The position numbers and the translations under genes are program-made. A stretch of DNA of 64,000 bases from Mycobacterium saskatchewanense (GTDB lineage: Bacteria > Actinomycetota > Actinomycetes > Mycobacteriales > Mycobacteriaceae). The DNA is taken from positions 5,828,001 to 5,892,000 of the forward strand of contig NZ_AP022573.1 of NCBI RefSeq assembly GCF_010729105.1, written 5' to 3'. Shown in pieces: positions 42,951 through 52,260 of the stretch (its first letter is position 1; each line of letters starts with the position of its first letter). A model generated the notes under the pieces. That model was given only the letters and a program-made list of their open reading frames with translations, was not told the origin of the DNA and searched no databases.

Positions 42951-44372
42951 ATGACAAATCCTGAATTCTCCAATCGCCCCATGCCGGAGCCGAGCGTCGG
43001 CGAACTCGCCCTCGAGGATCGGTCGGCGCTGCGCCGTGTCGCCGGCCTGTCGACCGAGCTCACCGACGTCTCCGAGGTCGAGTACCGCCAGCTGCGGCTG
43101 GAGCGGGTCGTCCTGGTCGGCGTGTGGACCGACGGCACCGCCGCCGACAGCGAGGCCAGCATGGCCGAGCTGGCGGCCCTGGCCGAGACCGCCGGCTCCC
43201 AGGTGCTCGACGCCCTGATCCAGCGCCGCGACAAGCCGGACCCATCCACCTACATCGGTTCCGGCAAGGCCCAGGAGCTGCGCGAAGTGGTGCTGGCCAC
43301 CGGCGCCGACACGGTCATCTGCGACGGCGAACTCTCGCCGGCCCAGCTGACCGCGCTGGAAAAGGCGGTCAAGGTCAAGGTCATCGACCGCACCGCGCTG
43401 ATCCTCGACATCTTCGCTCAGCACGCCACGAGCCGGGAGGGCAAGGCGCAGGTGTCGCTGGCGCAAATGGAGTACATGCTGCCGCGGCTGCGCGGCTGGG
43501 GTGAGTCCATGTCACGTCAGGCCGGCGGTCGCGCCGGCGGCAGCGGCGGGGGAGTGGGCCTGCGTGGTCCCGGTGAGACCAAGATCGAGACGGACCGCCG
43601 CCGCATCCGCGAGCGGATGTCTAAGCTTCGCCGCGACATCAAGGACATGAAGCAGGTCCGCGACACCCAGCGCAGCCGCCGGCTGAGCAGCGAAGCGCCG
43701 TCGGTCGCGATCGTCGGCTACACCAACGCCGGCAAGTCCAGCCTGCTCAACGCGCTGACGGGTGCCGGGGTGCTGGTGCAGGACGCGCTGTTCGCGACCC
43801 TGGAACCCACCACCCGGCGCGCGGAGTTCTGCGACGGCCGCCCGTTCGTGCTCACCGATACCGTCGGGTTCGTCCGCCACCTGCCCACCCAACTGGTCGA
43901 GGCGTTCCGCTCCACGTTGGAGGAGGTCGTCGACGCCGACCTGCTGGTGCACGTGGTCGACGGCTCGGACGCCAACCCGCTGGCCCAGATCAACGCGGTC
44001 CGTCAGGTGATCTCCGACGTGATCGCCGACCACAAGGGGAATCCGCCACCCGAGCTGCTGGTGGTCAACAAGATCGATGCCGCGAGCGACCTGGCACTGG
44101 CCAAGCTTCGGCACGCGCTGCCGGAGGCGGTGTTCGTCTCCGCGCGCACCGGCGACGGAATCGAGGCTCTGCGCCGGCGCATGTCCGAACTCGTAGCCCC
44201 CAGTGACGCTGCCGTGGACGTGATGATCCCGTACGACCGGGGTGACCTGGTGGCGCGCCTGCACGCCGACGGGCGCGTGCAGCAGGAGGAGCACAGCGCC
44301 GACGGCACCCGGATCAAGGCGCTGGTGCCGGTGGCGCTGGCGGCCAACCTGCGGCAGTTCTCCGCGCACTGA
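42951..44372 (+). CDS. hflX: GTPase HflX
   Basis: The 473-residue GTPase has the HflX N-terminal domain (DKPDPSTYIGSGKAQELREV), the glycine-rich linker GGRAGGSGGGVGLRGPGETK, and a G domain with G1 GYTNAGKSS, G3 DTVGF and G4 NKID. HflX binds 50S/70S ribosomes and splits or rescues stalled ones; in mycobacteria it has been tied to hypoxia and macrolide response. I chose ATG at 42951; an in-frame start 21 nt upstream is possible. It precedes fadE20 with its own promoter region between. Confidence 0.93.
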   Translation: MTNPEFSNRPMPEPSVGELALEDRSALRRVAGLSTELTDVSEVEYRQLRLERVVLVGVWTDGTAADSEASMAELAALAETAGSQVLDALIQRRDKPDPSTYIGSGKAQELREVVLATGADTVICDGELSPAQLTALEKAVKVKVIDRTALILDIFAQHATSREGKAQVSLAQMEYMLPRLRGWGESMSRQAGGRAGGSGGGVGLRGPGETKIETDRRRIRERMSKLRRDIKDMKQVRDTQRSRRLSSEAPSVAIVGYTNAGKSSLLNALTGAGVLVQDALFATLEPTTRRAEFCDGRPFVLTDTVGFVRHLPTQLVEAFRSTLEEVVDADLLVHVVDGSDANPLAQINAVRQVISDVIADHKGNPPPELLVVNKIDAASDLALAKLRHALPEAVFVSARTGDGIEALRRRMSELVAPSDAAVDVMIPYDRGDLVARLHADGRVQQEEHSADGTRIKALVPVALAANLRQFSAH

Positions 44373-44493
44373 CCCGCGCGAGACCGGCAGCTGCACACAC
44401 CCGTGGGGTGGGTCTGGGTGCAGTATCGCTGTCGCGCGAGACCCGCGCCCAGCCGGAGACCCAGCGAAGCCGCCCCGACCTGCCACCCCGCCG

Positions 44494-44511
44494 ACCAACC
44501 GCCCGGTTGGT
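44494..44511. promoter_or_regulatory. 18-bp palindromic operator upstream of fadE20
   Basis: ACCAACCG-CC-CGGTTGGT is a perfect 8-bp dyad, typical of TetR-family operators. It ends directly before TATATGTT, a likely -10 region, and lies 42 bp before the fadE20 ATG. The cognate regulator is not adjacent in this window. Confidence 0.6.
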
Positions 44512-44552
44512 ATATGTTGGGCGGCAGAGTCCCCATTCGCCGGAGGTCAGCC

Positions 44553-45713
44553 ATGAGCGGTGCCGTCAAGTACCAGCGCACTCTTTTCGAGCCCGAGCAC
44601 GAACTCTTCCGTGAGTCGTATCGGGCATTCCTCGAGCGCCACGTCGCCCCTTATCACGACGAATGGGAGAAGGCGAAGATCGTTGACCGCGGCGTGTGGC
44701 TCGAGGCGGGCAAACAGGGCTTCCTCGGCATGGCGGTGCCCGAAGAATACGGCGGCGGCGGCGACCCCGACTTCCGCTACAACACGATCATCACCGAGGA
44801 AACCACCGCCGGGCGTTACAGCGGAATCGGTTTCGGCTTGCACAACGACATCGTGGCGCCCTACCTTCTGGCCCTGGCCACCGAGGAGCAGAAACAGCGC
44901 TGGCTGCCCAAGTTCTGCACCGGCGAACTGATCACCGCGATCGCGATGACCGAGCCCGGAACCGGAAGCGACCTGCAGGGCATCAAGACGCGCGCGGTCA
45001 AGCAGGGTGACCACTACGTGCTCAACGGCTCAAAGACGTTCATTACCAACGGAATCAACGCCGATCTGGTGATCGTCGTCGCGCAGACCGATCCGGACAA
45101 AGGCGCGCAAGGCTTTTCGCTGCTCGTGGTCGAGCGCGGCATGGAAGGCTTCGAACGCGGCCGTCACCTGGACAAGGTTGGCCTCGATGCCCAGGACACG
45201 GCCGAATTGTCGTTCACCGACGTCAAGGTTCCGGCCGAGAACCTGCTCGGCCAGGAGGGCATGGGGTTCATCTATCTCATGCAGAACCTGCCGCAGGAAC
45301 GCATCTCGATCGCCATCATGGCGGCCGCGGCCATGGAGCAGGTGCTCGAGGCGACCCTCCAATACACCAAGGAGCGCAAGGCGTTTGGCAAGCCGATCGG
45401 CAGTTTCCAGAACAGCCGTTTCGTGCTCGCCGAGTTGGCGACCGAAGCCACCGTGGTCCGCATCATGGTCGACGAATTCATCCGGCTGCACCTGGACAAG
45501 AAGCTGACGGCCGAGCAGGCCGCGATGGCCAAGTGGTACAGCACCGAAAAGCAGGTGCACCTGATCGACCGGTGTCTGCAGCTGCACGGCGGCTACGGGT
45601 ACATGCGCGAATACCCCGTTGCCCGCGCCTATCTGGATGCGCGCGTGCAGACCATCTACGGCGGCACGACCGAAATCATGAAGGAGATCATCGGCCGCAG
45701 CCTCGGCGTCTGA
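44553..45713 (+). CDS. fadE20: acyl-CoA dehydrogenase FadE20
   Basis: The 386-residue homomeric-type acyl-CoA dehydrogenase starts at ATG after CGGAGG. Seen: ITAIAMTEPGTGSDLQG and VLNGSKTFITNG (FAD and substrate contacts), YTKERKAFGKPIGSFQNSRF, and TIYGGTTEIMKEIIGRSLGV. The usual C-terminal catalytic Glu position is Gly. As in long-chain and isovaleryl-CoA dehydrogenases, the base is expected on the helix with NLPQERISIAI. Length equals Mtb FadE20 as I recall. Probably regulated through the palindrome upstream. Confidence 0.92.
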   Translation: MSGAVKYQRTLFEPEHELFRESYRAFLERHVAPYHDEWEKAKIVDRGVWLEAGKQGFLGMAVPEEYGGGGDPDFRYNTIITEETTAGRYSGIGFGLHNDIVAPYLLALATEEQKQRWLPKFCTGELITAIAMTEPGTGSDLQGIKTRAVKQGDHYVLNGSKTFITNGINADLVIVVAQTDPDKGAQGFSLLVVERGMEGFERGRHLDKVGLDAQDTAELSFTDVKVPAENLLGQEGMGFIYLMQNLPQERISIAIMAAAAMEQVLEATLQYTKERKAFGKPIGSFQNSRFVLAELATEATVVRIMVDEFIRLHLDKKLTAEQAAMAKWYSTEKQVHLIDRCLQLHGGYGYMREYPVARAYLDARVQTIYGGTTEIMKEIIGRSLGV

Positions 45714-46183
45714 TCCGGCGGGGATTTCGCCCGGATTCAGCGCCTTTGGGTCGGGTTGACCCTCGCCCGGTAAGGCCGTTCACGTACCGTCGGCGCATGT
45801 GGTCCGCGTACGCCGATCGTGTGGTCGCGCACCGTCATGCGAGTGTCCGCGGCGTCTATTGGTGCGTCGGTGACCACGCGGCCATGGGGAAACCGCCATT
45901 GTCGGCGGCCGATGCGATAACCGAATCGGATCGGCGCGCAATCGGTTGGCCGCGATTCGGGCGCAGTCGTGCATCATTTCGACATCGGTGCGGTATCCGT
46001 TTTTGTACTATTTGTCATTTGACTTCGCATTTCTCTTCCTCAGGGGCAAAGTTGTGCGAGCCCGGTGGCGATGCGGGTCGTATAGGGATCGATTCCCGTT
46101 GGGGGGAGACGACCCGCTCGCCGGGTCTGCACGGAACGGGCGTGGTCGCATCCAGAGGCCGCGCCCGTCGGCTGGGAGGCTTG
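45714..46183. other. 470-bp intergenic region
   Basis: Between fadE20 and the LGFP gene, both on the plus strand. In Mtb, Rv2722 and Rv2723 lie here; neither is recognisable. A possible -10 TACTAT is at 46006-46011 in a locally AT-richer stretch. Open frames on both strands lack family features and are not called. Confidence 0.4.
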
Positions 46184-48412
46184 GTGAAAGGGCACAGAGG
46201 GCACATGCGCAGGCTGGTCGGAAGCGCGCTGGTCGGTTTGGTGACCACGGCGCTCGCCGCCGCATTGCTGGCGCCCGTGGCTCTGGCGTCGCCGATCGGT
46301 GACGCCGAGGCCGCCATCATGGCCGCCTGGGAGAAGGCCGGCGGCGACACCTCACCGCTCGGTGCCCGCAAGGGCGACGTCTACCCGGTCGGCGAGGGGT
46401 TCGCGCTGGACTTCGACGGCGGCAAGATGTTCTACACCACGGACACCGGCGCGAAGTTCGTCTTCGGGCCGATCCTCGACAAGTACGAGTCGCTGGGTGG
46501 TCCGGCCGGCAGCGACCTGGGCTTCCCGACCATCAACGAAGTGCCCGGCCTCGTCGGCCCGGACAGCCGGGTCGCGACGTTTTCGGCCAGCGATAGGCCG
46601 GTGATCTTCTGGACCGCCGAGCACGGCGCCTTCGTGGTGCGCGGCGCCATGAATGCCGCGTGGGACAAGCTCGGCAGCTCGGGTGGGGTGCTCGGCGCTC
46701 CGGTCGGCGACGAGACCTACCAAGGCGAGGTCACGTCGCAGAAGTTCAGCGGCGGGCAGGTGTCCTGGAATCGGCAGACCAAGCAGTTCACGACCGAGCC
46801 GGCGGGCCTGGGCGACCAGCTGAAGGGCCTGCAGGTCCCGATCGATCCGACGGCGGCCATCAACATGGCCTGGCGCGCGGCGGGCGGAACCACGGGTCCA
46901 TTGGGCGCCAAGCAAGGTGGGCAGTACCCCATCGGCGGCGATGGGATCGCCCAGAACTTTGCCGGCGGCAAGGTGTTCTTCAGCCCGGCCACCGGCGCCA
47001 ACGCCGTGGAGAGCAACGTCCTGACCAAGTACGAGTCGCTGGGCGGGCCGGTCGGCAGCGACCTGGGTTTTCCGGTGGGCAACGAATCCGACGGCGGCAT
47101 CGGACCGGCCAGCCGGATCTGCACGTTTTCGGCGGCCGACAAGCCGGTGATCTTCTGGACTGCCGATCACGGCGCGTTCGTCGTGCGCGGGGCCATGAAG
47201 GTCGCGTGGGACAAGCTGCGCGGCGCGGCCGGCAAGCTGGGCGCGCCGGTCGGCGATCAGGCCCTCGACGGCGACGTGATCTCGCAGCAGTTCGCCGGCG
47301 GCAAGATTTCGTGGAACCGGTCGAAGAATACTTTCAGCACCGATCCGGCCAACTTGGCGCCGCTGCTGACCGGCCTGCAGGTGCCCGGGCAGAACCAGCC
47401 GAGCGGCGCGGCCGCGCCGCCGTCCCACGCCAAGAAGTTCACCTGGCATTCGTGGTGGCTGCTGGCGGCGGTTCCGGTGCTGGTGCTGATCGCGTTGTCG
47501 GTGCTGGTCGCGTTCGGGTGGCGCCGTCGCCGGGCCGCCCACGGCGCTGCGCCCTACCAGCCGGGGGGCGATGCGGACGTCGGCTACGACTCCGCCGTTG
47601 AGCCGCGCTGGGGACACGAGGAGGCCGACGTCTCCGGTGAGCATTACCCGCCCGGCGACGTCCACCCACCGGAAATTCACGAGCCGGCGCCGCGAGTCAG
47701 CTGGCGACGCGGCGGCGCAGCCGAGGTCGAGGGCGGTGCGCCGGACGCGGCGGAATATGGCCACTTCGAGAACGAATTCGGGGCCGAGGACCCCGATGCC
47801 GTGGACACCGACTCCATCCCGATCGTGTCGGACGGCGATCTGGACCAGGCCTACCCCGGCGCCGGCTACCCGGAGGCGGGTTATGCGGAGGACGAGGCCG
47901 CGGAGCATGCCGACGCAGACACCGACGAGGGCGGCTATCCGCCGGCCGAATACACCGAGGTCGCCCTGGCGGACGATCACGCGGCCGACGTGGACGAGGC
48001 GGGCGACTGGGCAAACCCGGACGCCGCCGGTCCGCACGCCGACACCGATCTCGTGACGCCGGAGGCGGCCGCACCCGACGCCGAGGTCTCCGGCGCCGTC
48101 AACCCGGTCGACGCCGGACCGGCCGGGGAGCCGACCACCGGACGGCACGCGGCCATCGAGGTCGACGGTGCCGACGACGATGCGGCCGCCTGGCCGATTG
48201 TGGCAGCCAACTCGGTCCCCGCCGGTCGACCGACGATCCACCTACCGCTGGACGACCCCTACCAGGTGCCCGACGGGTATCCGATCAAGGCCAACGCCAG
48301 CTTCGGCCTGTATTACACCCCGGGGAGCGCGCTCTACCACGACACGCTCGCCGAGATCTGGTTGGCCAACGAGGATGTCGCGCGGGCCAACGGGTTCATC
48401 AAGGCCGACTGA
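46184..48412 (+). CDS. LGFP-repeat membrane protein with acidic tail and sunset-like C-terminal domain (Rv2721c-like)
   Basis: The 742-residue protein has a signal peptide (hydrophobic run near residues 12-36, ending ALAS). An extracytoplasmic region follows with repeated LGFP motifs (SDLGFPTINEVPG, GVLGAPVGDE, SDLGFPVGNES, KLGAPVGDQ). One transmembrane helix (about 424-446) ends in RRRRAAH. A long acidic, low-complexity segment leads to a final domain (698-742; GYPIKANASFGLYYTPGS, AEIWLANEDVARANGF) like the sunset domain. LGFP repeats associate with the mycolyl-arabinogalactan wall. GTG at 46184 follows GGGAGG; ATG at 46205 is the alternative. It converges on lexA. Confidence 0.85.
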   Translation: MKGHRGHMRRLVGSALVGLVTTALAAALLAPVALASPIGDAEAAIMAAWEKAGGDTSPLGARKGDVYPVGEGFALDFDGGKMFYTTDTGAKFVFGPILDKYESLGGPAGSDLGFPTINEVPGLVGPDSRVATFSASDRPVIFWTAEHGAFVVRGAMNAAWDKLGSSGGVLGAPVGDETYQGEVTSQKFSGGQVSWNRQTKQFTTEPAGLGDQLKGLQVPIDPTAAINMAWRAAGGTTGPLGAKQGGQYPIGGDGIAQNFAGGKVFFSPATGANAVESNVLTKYESLGGPVGSDLGFPVGNESDGGIGPASRICTFSAADKPVIFWTADHGAFVVRGAMKVAWDKLRGAAGKLGAPVGDQALDGDVISQQFAGGKISWNRSKNTFSTDPANLAPLLTGLQVPGQNQPSGAAAPPSHAKKFTWHSWWLLAAVPVLVLIALSVLVAFGWRRRRAAHGAAPYQPGGDADVGYDSAVEPRWGHEEADVSGEHYPPGDVHPPEIHEPAPRVSWRRGGAAEVEGGAPDAAEYGHFENEFGAEDPDAVDTDSIPIVSDGDLDQAYPGAGYPEAGYAEDEAAEHADADTDEGGYPPAEYTEVALADDHAADVDEAGDWANPDAAGPHADTDLVTPEAAAPDAEVSGAVNPVDAGPAGEPTTGRHAAIEVDGADDDAAAWPIVAANSVPAGRPTIHLPLDDPYQVPDGYPIKANASFGLYYTPGSALYHDTLAEIWLANEDVARANGFIKAD

Positions 48413-48442
48413 CGGTCGCCGCGCAGAGGAGTCGACCGTCAG

Positions 48443-49141
48443 TCAGATCTTGCGAATCACCGTCACGACCTTGCCGAGCACCGTGGCGTCGTTGCCCGGA
48501 ATGGGATCAAAGGCCGGATTGTGCGGCATCAGCCACACTTGGCCGCCGGCGCGCCTGAACGTCTTGACGGTGGCCTCGCCGTCGAGCATGGCCGCGACGA
48601 TGTCGCCGTTGTCCGCGACATGCTGCTGCCGCACGACCACCCAGTCGCCGTCGCAGATCGCAGCCTCCACCATCGAGTCGCCGACCACCTTGAGCAGGAA
48701 CAGCGTGCCCTCGCCGACCAGCTCACGCGGGAGCGGGAAGACGTCTTCGACGGCTTCCTCGGCGAGGATCGGGCCGCCGGCCGCGATGCGCCCGAGGACG
48801 GGGACGAACGTCGGTTCCGGCAGCGCGTCGGAACCGGCGACTTCGGTGGCCGGCGCCGCCACCTCGTCGTCGGCGCCGCGGACGTCGACCGCCCGCGGCC
48901 GATTCGGGTCGCGGCGCAAATAGCCTTTGCGTTCCAGCGTCCGCAGTTGGTGGGCCACCGACGAGGTCGACGTGAGGCCGACCGCATCGCCGATTTCCCG
49001 GATGCTCGGCGGGTAGCCGCGGCTGGTCACCGACGCACGAATGACATTGAGAATGGTGCGCTGACGTTCGGTCAGCGTTGAATCCAGAGACGGCGCACGG
49101 CCGCCCCGCGCCGCCGACGAGGTGTCGTTGCTGTCGCTCAT
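48443..49141 (-). CDS. lexA: SOS repressor LexA
   Basis: The 232-residue LexA has a winged helix-turn-helix ([40 protein letters not shown]), an Ala121-Gly122 self-cleavage site (GRIAAGGPI), and the Ser156 (VGDSMVEA) / Lys193 (EATVKTF) catalytic dyad. RecA filaments provoke cleavage, releasing the SOS regulon. An SOS box (49174-49189) sits 32 bp upstream, indicating autoregulation. It is divergent from the Rv2719c-like gene, as in Mtb. Confidence 0.97.
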   Translation of the reverse strand: MSDSNDTSSAARGGRAPSLDSTLTERQRTILNVIRASVTSRGYPPSIREIGDAVGLTSTSSVAHQLRTLERKGYLRRDPNRPRAVDVRGADDEVAAPATEVAGSDALPEPTFVPVLGRIAAGGPILAEEAVEDVFPLPRELVGEGTLFLLKVVGDSMVEAAICDGDWVVVRQQHVADNGDIVAAMLDGEATVKTFRRAGGQVWLMPHNPAFDPIPGNDATVLGKVVTVIRKI

Positions 49142-49173
49142 GGCACTGAGGGTAACCGCCGCGCGACGAAGAA

Positions 49174-49189
49174 TCAAACATGTGTTCGA
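49174..49189 (-). promoter_or_regulatory. LexA box at lexA
   Basis: On the plus strand TCAAACATGTGTTCGA matches TCGAAC-N4-GTTCGA at 11 of 12 positions. Its position 32 bp before the lexA start fits autorepression. Confidence 0.8.
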
Positions 49190-49368
49190 CTGGCGTGTCG
49201 TGCCGGAAACCCCCGGAAAACAACCCGCACGCACGCGAATCACAATGGTGTAACTCTTCGGCGTACCGGGTATCTCAACTCCATGCCAGTGATAGCGACC
49301 GACGAACTTGTCGGTGGAGTGATCTAGCGTTCTGCTCGTCCGACACGCTTCGCTCACATGTTCGGTTA

Positions 49369-49384
49369 TCGAACACACAAGCGA
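49369..49384 (+). promoter_or_regulatory. degenerate LexA box 1 upstream of Rv2719c-like gene
   Basis: TCGAACACACAAGCGA has a perfect left half-site and a weak right half (9 of 12 consensus positions). It overlaps the likely -35/-10 spacer, with TACAGT immediately downstream (49385-49390). Confidence 0.5.
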
Positions 49385-49391
49385 TACAGTG

Positions 49392-49407
49392 TCGAACACA
49401 CGAGCGA
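49392..49407 (+). promoter_or_regulatory. degenerate LexA box 2 upstream of Rv2719c-like gene
   Basis: TCGAACACACGAGCGA matches 10 of 12 consensus positions and repeats box 1 exactly 23 bp downstream, just after the -10 element. Two near-identical half-strength boxes flanking one -10 suggest graded LexA control. Confidence 0.5.
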
Positions 49408-49432
49408 GGCATAGTTGACCGGAGGACTTGCG

Positions 49433-49927
49433 ATGACCATCACCCACACACTCTCGCCGCGTACCAGCAGCATGCGGCGCCCGGTCAACGGACCGGTGCA
49501 GGGCCAACGTTACGGCCGGGACGGGGTGGCCCGCTCCCGCCGCCCCGGCCCGGCGAGGCCGGCGGTCGCGCCGCCGAGCTATTACGGCACCGGCGTCCGG
49601 GTGTCGGCCGCGCCTCACCGCAGGCGGCCCGTGACGCTGGCGACCACCATCGGGCTGGCTGTAGTGGCCGGGCTGATCACGCTGTGGCTGGGCCTGGTGG
49701 CCAACGTGGGCGAGGCGCTCAACGGCAGCTCCCCGGCCGCGGCGGCGCATGTGCCGGATCGGCTCGCCGTCGTGCGTGTCGAGGGCGGGGAGTCCCTCGA
49801 GGACCTCGCTCACCGGGTGGCGCCGGACGCGCCGGAGCGTCAGGTAGTGCAGCGCATCCGTGAACTCAACGACCTCGGTTCACCGACGCTGGTCGCGGGT
49901 CAGACCCTGATCGCGCCCGTCGGTTGA
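49433..49927 (+). CDS. chiZ: SOS-induced LysM cell-division regulator (ChiZ, Rv2719c-like)
   Basis: The 164-residue protein has a basic, disordered N-terminus (about 1-65), one transmembrane helix (about 66-90; [20 protein letters not shown]) and a C-terminal LysM domain ([20 protein letters not shown] ... [17 protein letters not shown]). In Mtb, Rv2719c is DNA-damage induced, binds or cleaves cell wall and slows division by acting on FtsI/FtsQ. Start ATG follows GGAGG. It is divergent from lexA with LexA boxes between them and followed by nrdR. Confidence 0.9.
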   Translation: MTITHTLSPRTSSMRRPVNGPVQGQRYGRDGVARSRRPGPARPAVAPPSYYGTGVRVSAAPHRRRPVTLATTIGLAVVAGLITLWLGLVANVGEALNGSSPAAAAHVPDRLAVVRVEGGESLEDLAHRVAPDAPERQVVQRIRELNDLGSPTLVAGQTLIAPVG

Positions 49928-50088
49928 CGGCGTTGCGCCCGCGCGACCAAACCTGGTCCGCGCCAACGCCCCTCGATCCCGACCGCGACAGCCGTGCCCG
50001 GCGTACGGCTGCGTTGGCCGTGCATGGCCGGGCGCGGGTACGCTCGGGTTCTGCGATATCCGGTTGACAGCGCGGCGAAGGAGCGGTG

Positions 50089-50553
50089 ATGCACTGTCCT
50101 TTCTGCCGCCACCCCGACTCTCGGGTGATCGACTCGCGCGAAACCGATGAGGGCCAAGCCATTCGGCGGCGCCGGGCGTGCCCAGAGTGTGGGCGCCGAT
50201 TCACCACGGTCGAGACAGCCGTGCTGGCCGTGGTCAAGCGCAGCGGGGTCACCGAGCCCTTCAGCCGGGAGAAGGTCATCAGCGGTGTGCGTCGGGCGTG
50301 CCAAGGCCGCCAGGTCGACGACGACGCGCTGAACCTGCTGGCCCAGCAGGTCGAGGACACCGTGCGCGCCGCGGGGTCGCCGGAGATCCCCAGCCACGAG
50401 GTCGGCCTGGCGATCCTGGGGCCGCTGCGCGATCTGGACGAGGTGGCGTACCTGCGGTTCGCGTCGGTGTATCGCTCCTTCTCGTCCGCGGAAGACTTCG
50501 AGCGCGAGATCAAGGCGCTCCGCGAGCAGCGCAAGGTAACCACCCCGAGCTGA
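50089..50553 (+). CDS. nrdR: transcriptional repressor NrdR
   Basis: The 154-residue repressor has a zinc ribbon (Cys3, Cys6, Cys31, Cys34: HCPFC and CPECG) and an ATP-cone ([20 protein letters not shown]). It senses ATP/dATP and represses ribonucleotide reductase genes. ATG after AAGGAGCGGTG gives the Mtb length as I recall; the GTG 3 nt upstream is possible. The location beside lexA and Rv2719c is conserved in mycobacteria. Confidence 0.96.
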   Translation: MHCPFCRHPDSRVIDSRETDEGQAIRRRRACPECGRRFTTVETAVLAVVKRSGVTEPFSREKVISGVRRACQGRQVDDDALNLLAQQVEDTVRAAGSPEIPSHEVGLAILGPLRDLDEVAYLRFASVYRSFSSAEDFEREIKALREQRKVTTPS

Positions 50554-50588
50554 CCGGTTCCGGCCCCGGCGCGGCTAGTGTTTTTCGC

Positions 50589-51074
50589 ATGCCCATCGAC
50601 TTGCATCCGGACCTTGCGTCGTTGGCGCCCCTGCTGGGCACCTGGACCGGTCGGGGAGCCGGCAAGTACCCGACGATCCAGCCGTTCGACTATCTCGAAG
50701 AAGTCGTTTTCTCCCACGTCGGCAAGCCGTTTCTGGCGTACGGGCAAAAGACCCGGGCGGTGGCCGACGGCAAACCCCTGCACGCCGAGACCGGCTACCT
50801 CCGCGTGCCGCGGCCCGGCCACATCGAATTGGTCCTTGCCCACCCGAGCGGCATCACCGAGATCGAGGTCGGCACGTATTCGGCCACCGGCGGCCGCATC
50901 GACATGGAGCTGTCGACCACCTCGATCGGGCTGACCCCGACCGCCAAAGAGGTGACCGCGCTGAGTCGTTCCTTCCGCGTCGACGACGATCAGCTGTCGT
51001 ACACCGTGCGGATGGCCGCCGTCGGCCAACCCCTGCAGGACCACCTCGCCGCGGTGCTGCACCGAGGGCACTGA
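50589..51074 (+). CDS. nitrobindin-like beta-barrel haem protein (Rv2717c-like)
   Basis: The 161-residue protein of the THAP4/nitrobindin family (DUF1794) has LAPLLGTWTGRGAGKYPTI and, at the C-terminus, LQDHLAAVLHR with the expected proximal His. Family members bind ferric haem in a ten-stranded barrel and handle nitric oxide or peroxynitrite. The ATG lies 7 nt after TAGTGT, a leaderless arrangement. Confidence 0.88.
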   Translation: MPIDLHPDLASLAPLLGTWTGRGAGKYPTIQPFDYLEEVVFSHVGKPFLAYGQKTRAVADGKPLHAETGYLRVPRPGHIELVLAHPSGITEIEVGTYSATGGRIDMELSTTSIGLTPTAKEVTALSRSFRVDDDQLSYTVRMAAVGQPLQDHLAAVLHRGH

Positions 51075-51126
51075 ACGCCAGTCGTCGGTGGCCGGCGCGC
51101 TCGCCGGCGACTCGCCCTGAAAAAGC

Positions 51127-52158
51127 TCAGGTGGCGCTGCGCTCGTCGGACCCCATCGCGTTCAGGACGGCGACGCGGGTGGGGGCGGGGCCGGTGACGG
51201 TCTTCTCGCCGCCACCGGTGCGCAGCAGTTCCCGCAGGGCGCCCTGGTTGTATTCGGCGGGTTCGGTGGTGTCGATGAAACGCTGCACGACATCGATGAA
51301 GCGGGCCGGGTCGTCGTGGAATGGGAAATGGCCGGAATCCTCGAAGATCTCGAGGCGCGAGCCCGGCATTGCGGCGTGCGCCATCCACGCGTGCCGGACC
51401 GGTACCACCGAGTCCTTGGCGCCCCAGACGATTTGCACCGGGATGGCCTCGGTCAGATAGCAGCGATCCAGCATGGTGACGATCTGCCCGCGCCAGTCCA
51501 CCACCGCCCGCAGTGTCCGGCTGAACGCCGCCGAGGCCGTCGGTTCGGGCAGGTCGTCGAGGATCCGGAGCATGTTGGGCAGGTCGCGGCCCAGCCCGGA
51601 GCTGCCCAGCATGGTGCCCAGCACCCGTCCGAAGACCTGAACCGCCGGCAGCACCAGGGGCAGTCGCAACAGCGCGAGCGCCTCACTGCCCATCGGCAGG
51701 GAGGCGCATCGCAGCACGAAGTTCACGTCCTTGGTGACGCCGCCGGCGCCGACCAGGATCAGCCGCTCCACCAGATGCGGGAACTGGTAGGCGAACTGCA
51801 TCGCGACCCCGCCGCCGAGGGAATGGCCGATGATGGTCGCGCGCTCGATGTCCAGGACGCTGAGCAGGTCCCGCATCCCGTTCGCGTAGGCGGCGATTGA
51901 GTAGTCGGCGCGGGGCTTGTCGGACCGCCCGTGGCCCAGCAGATCGGGGGCGATCACGGTGAACCGCTGAGCGAGCTTGGCCTGCACGGCATTCCACGTG
52001 GTCGAGTTGTCCCCGATGCCGTGGATCAACAGGATCGCCGGGCCGGAGCCGGCGATCCGGTAGGCCCGCTTATAGCCGTGGATGGTGCGGAACTCCAGCG
52101 TGGGCGCGGTCACTTCGCGCACCGGGCGGAGCTTGGCTTTGCTCTTCCGCTCGGTCAT
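51127..52158 (-). CDS. alpha/beta hydrolase (Rv2715-like)
   Basis: The 343-residue hydrolase has the oxyanion loop LLIHGIGDNSTTWNAV, nucleophile elbow GHSLGGG, the acid in WGAKDSVVPV, and the catalytic His in EDSGHFPFHDDP. There is no signal peptide; the N-terminus is basic (MTERKSKAKLRPVREV). Natural substrate unknown; ester or lipid hydrolysis is likely. The ATG at 52158 follows AAAAAGGTG. It is downstream of the PAC2 gene on the same strand. Confidence 0.87.
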   Translation of the reverse strand: MTERKSKAKLRPVREVTAPTLEFRTIHGYKRAYRIAGSGPAILLIHGIGDNSTTWNAVQAKLAQRFTVIAPDLLGHGRSDKPRADYSIAAYANGMRDLLSVLDIERATIIGHSLGGGVAMQFAYQFPHLVERLILVGAGGVTKDVNFVLRCASLPMGSEALALLRLPLVLPAVQVFGRVLGTMLGSSGLGRDLPNMLRILDDLPEPTASAAFSRTLRAVVDWRGQIVTMLDRCYLTEAIPVQIVWGAKDSVVPVRHAWMAHAAMPGSRLEIFEDSGHFPFHDDPARFIDVVQRFIDTTEPAEYNQGALRELLRTGGGEKTVTGPAPTRVAVLNAMGSDERSAT

Positions 52159-52260
52159 CTCGCGCACCTTTTTAGTCGGGCCGGGTGTCGGGCCGGGCCA
52201 TGGCCATTCAATCGAGCAACGGATCAATCAACGATCGGGCAATACTCCTGCGCGCAAAAC

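Noticed and set aside
45797..46183. Coding region between fadE20 and the LGFP gene (remnant of Rv2722/Rv2723)
   Set aside because: No recognisable similarity in any frame; hydrophobic helices expected for the TerC-like Rv2723 are absent.
46352..48241. Open frame of about 630 codons antisense to the LGFP gene
   Set aside because: It mirrors the repeat structure of the real gene, has no RBS and no recognisable protein features.
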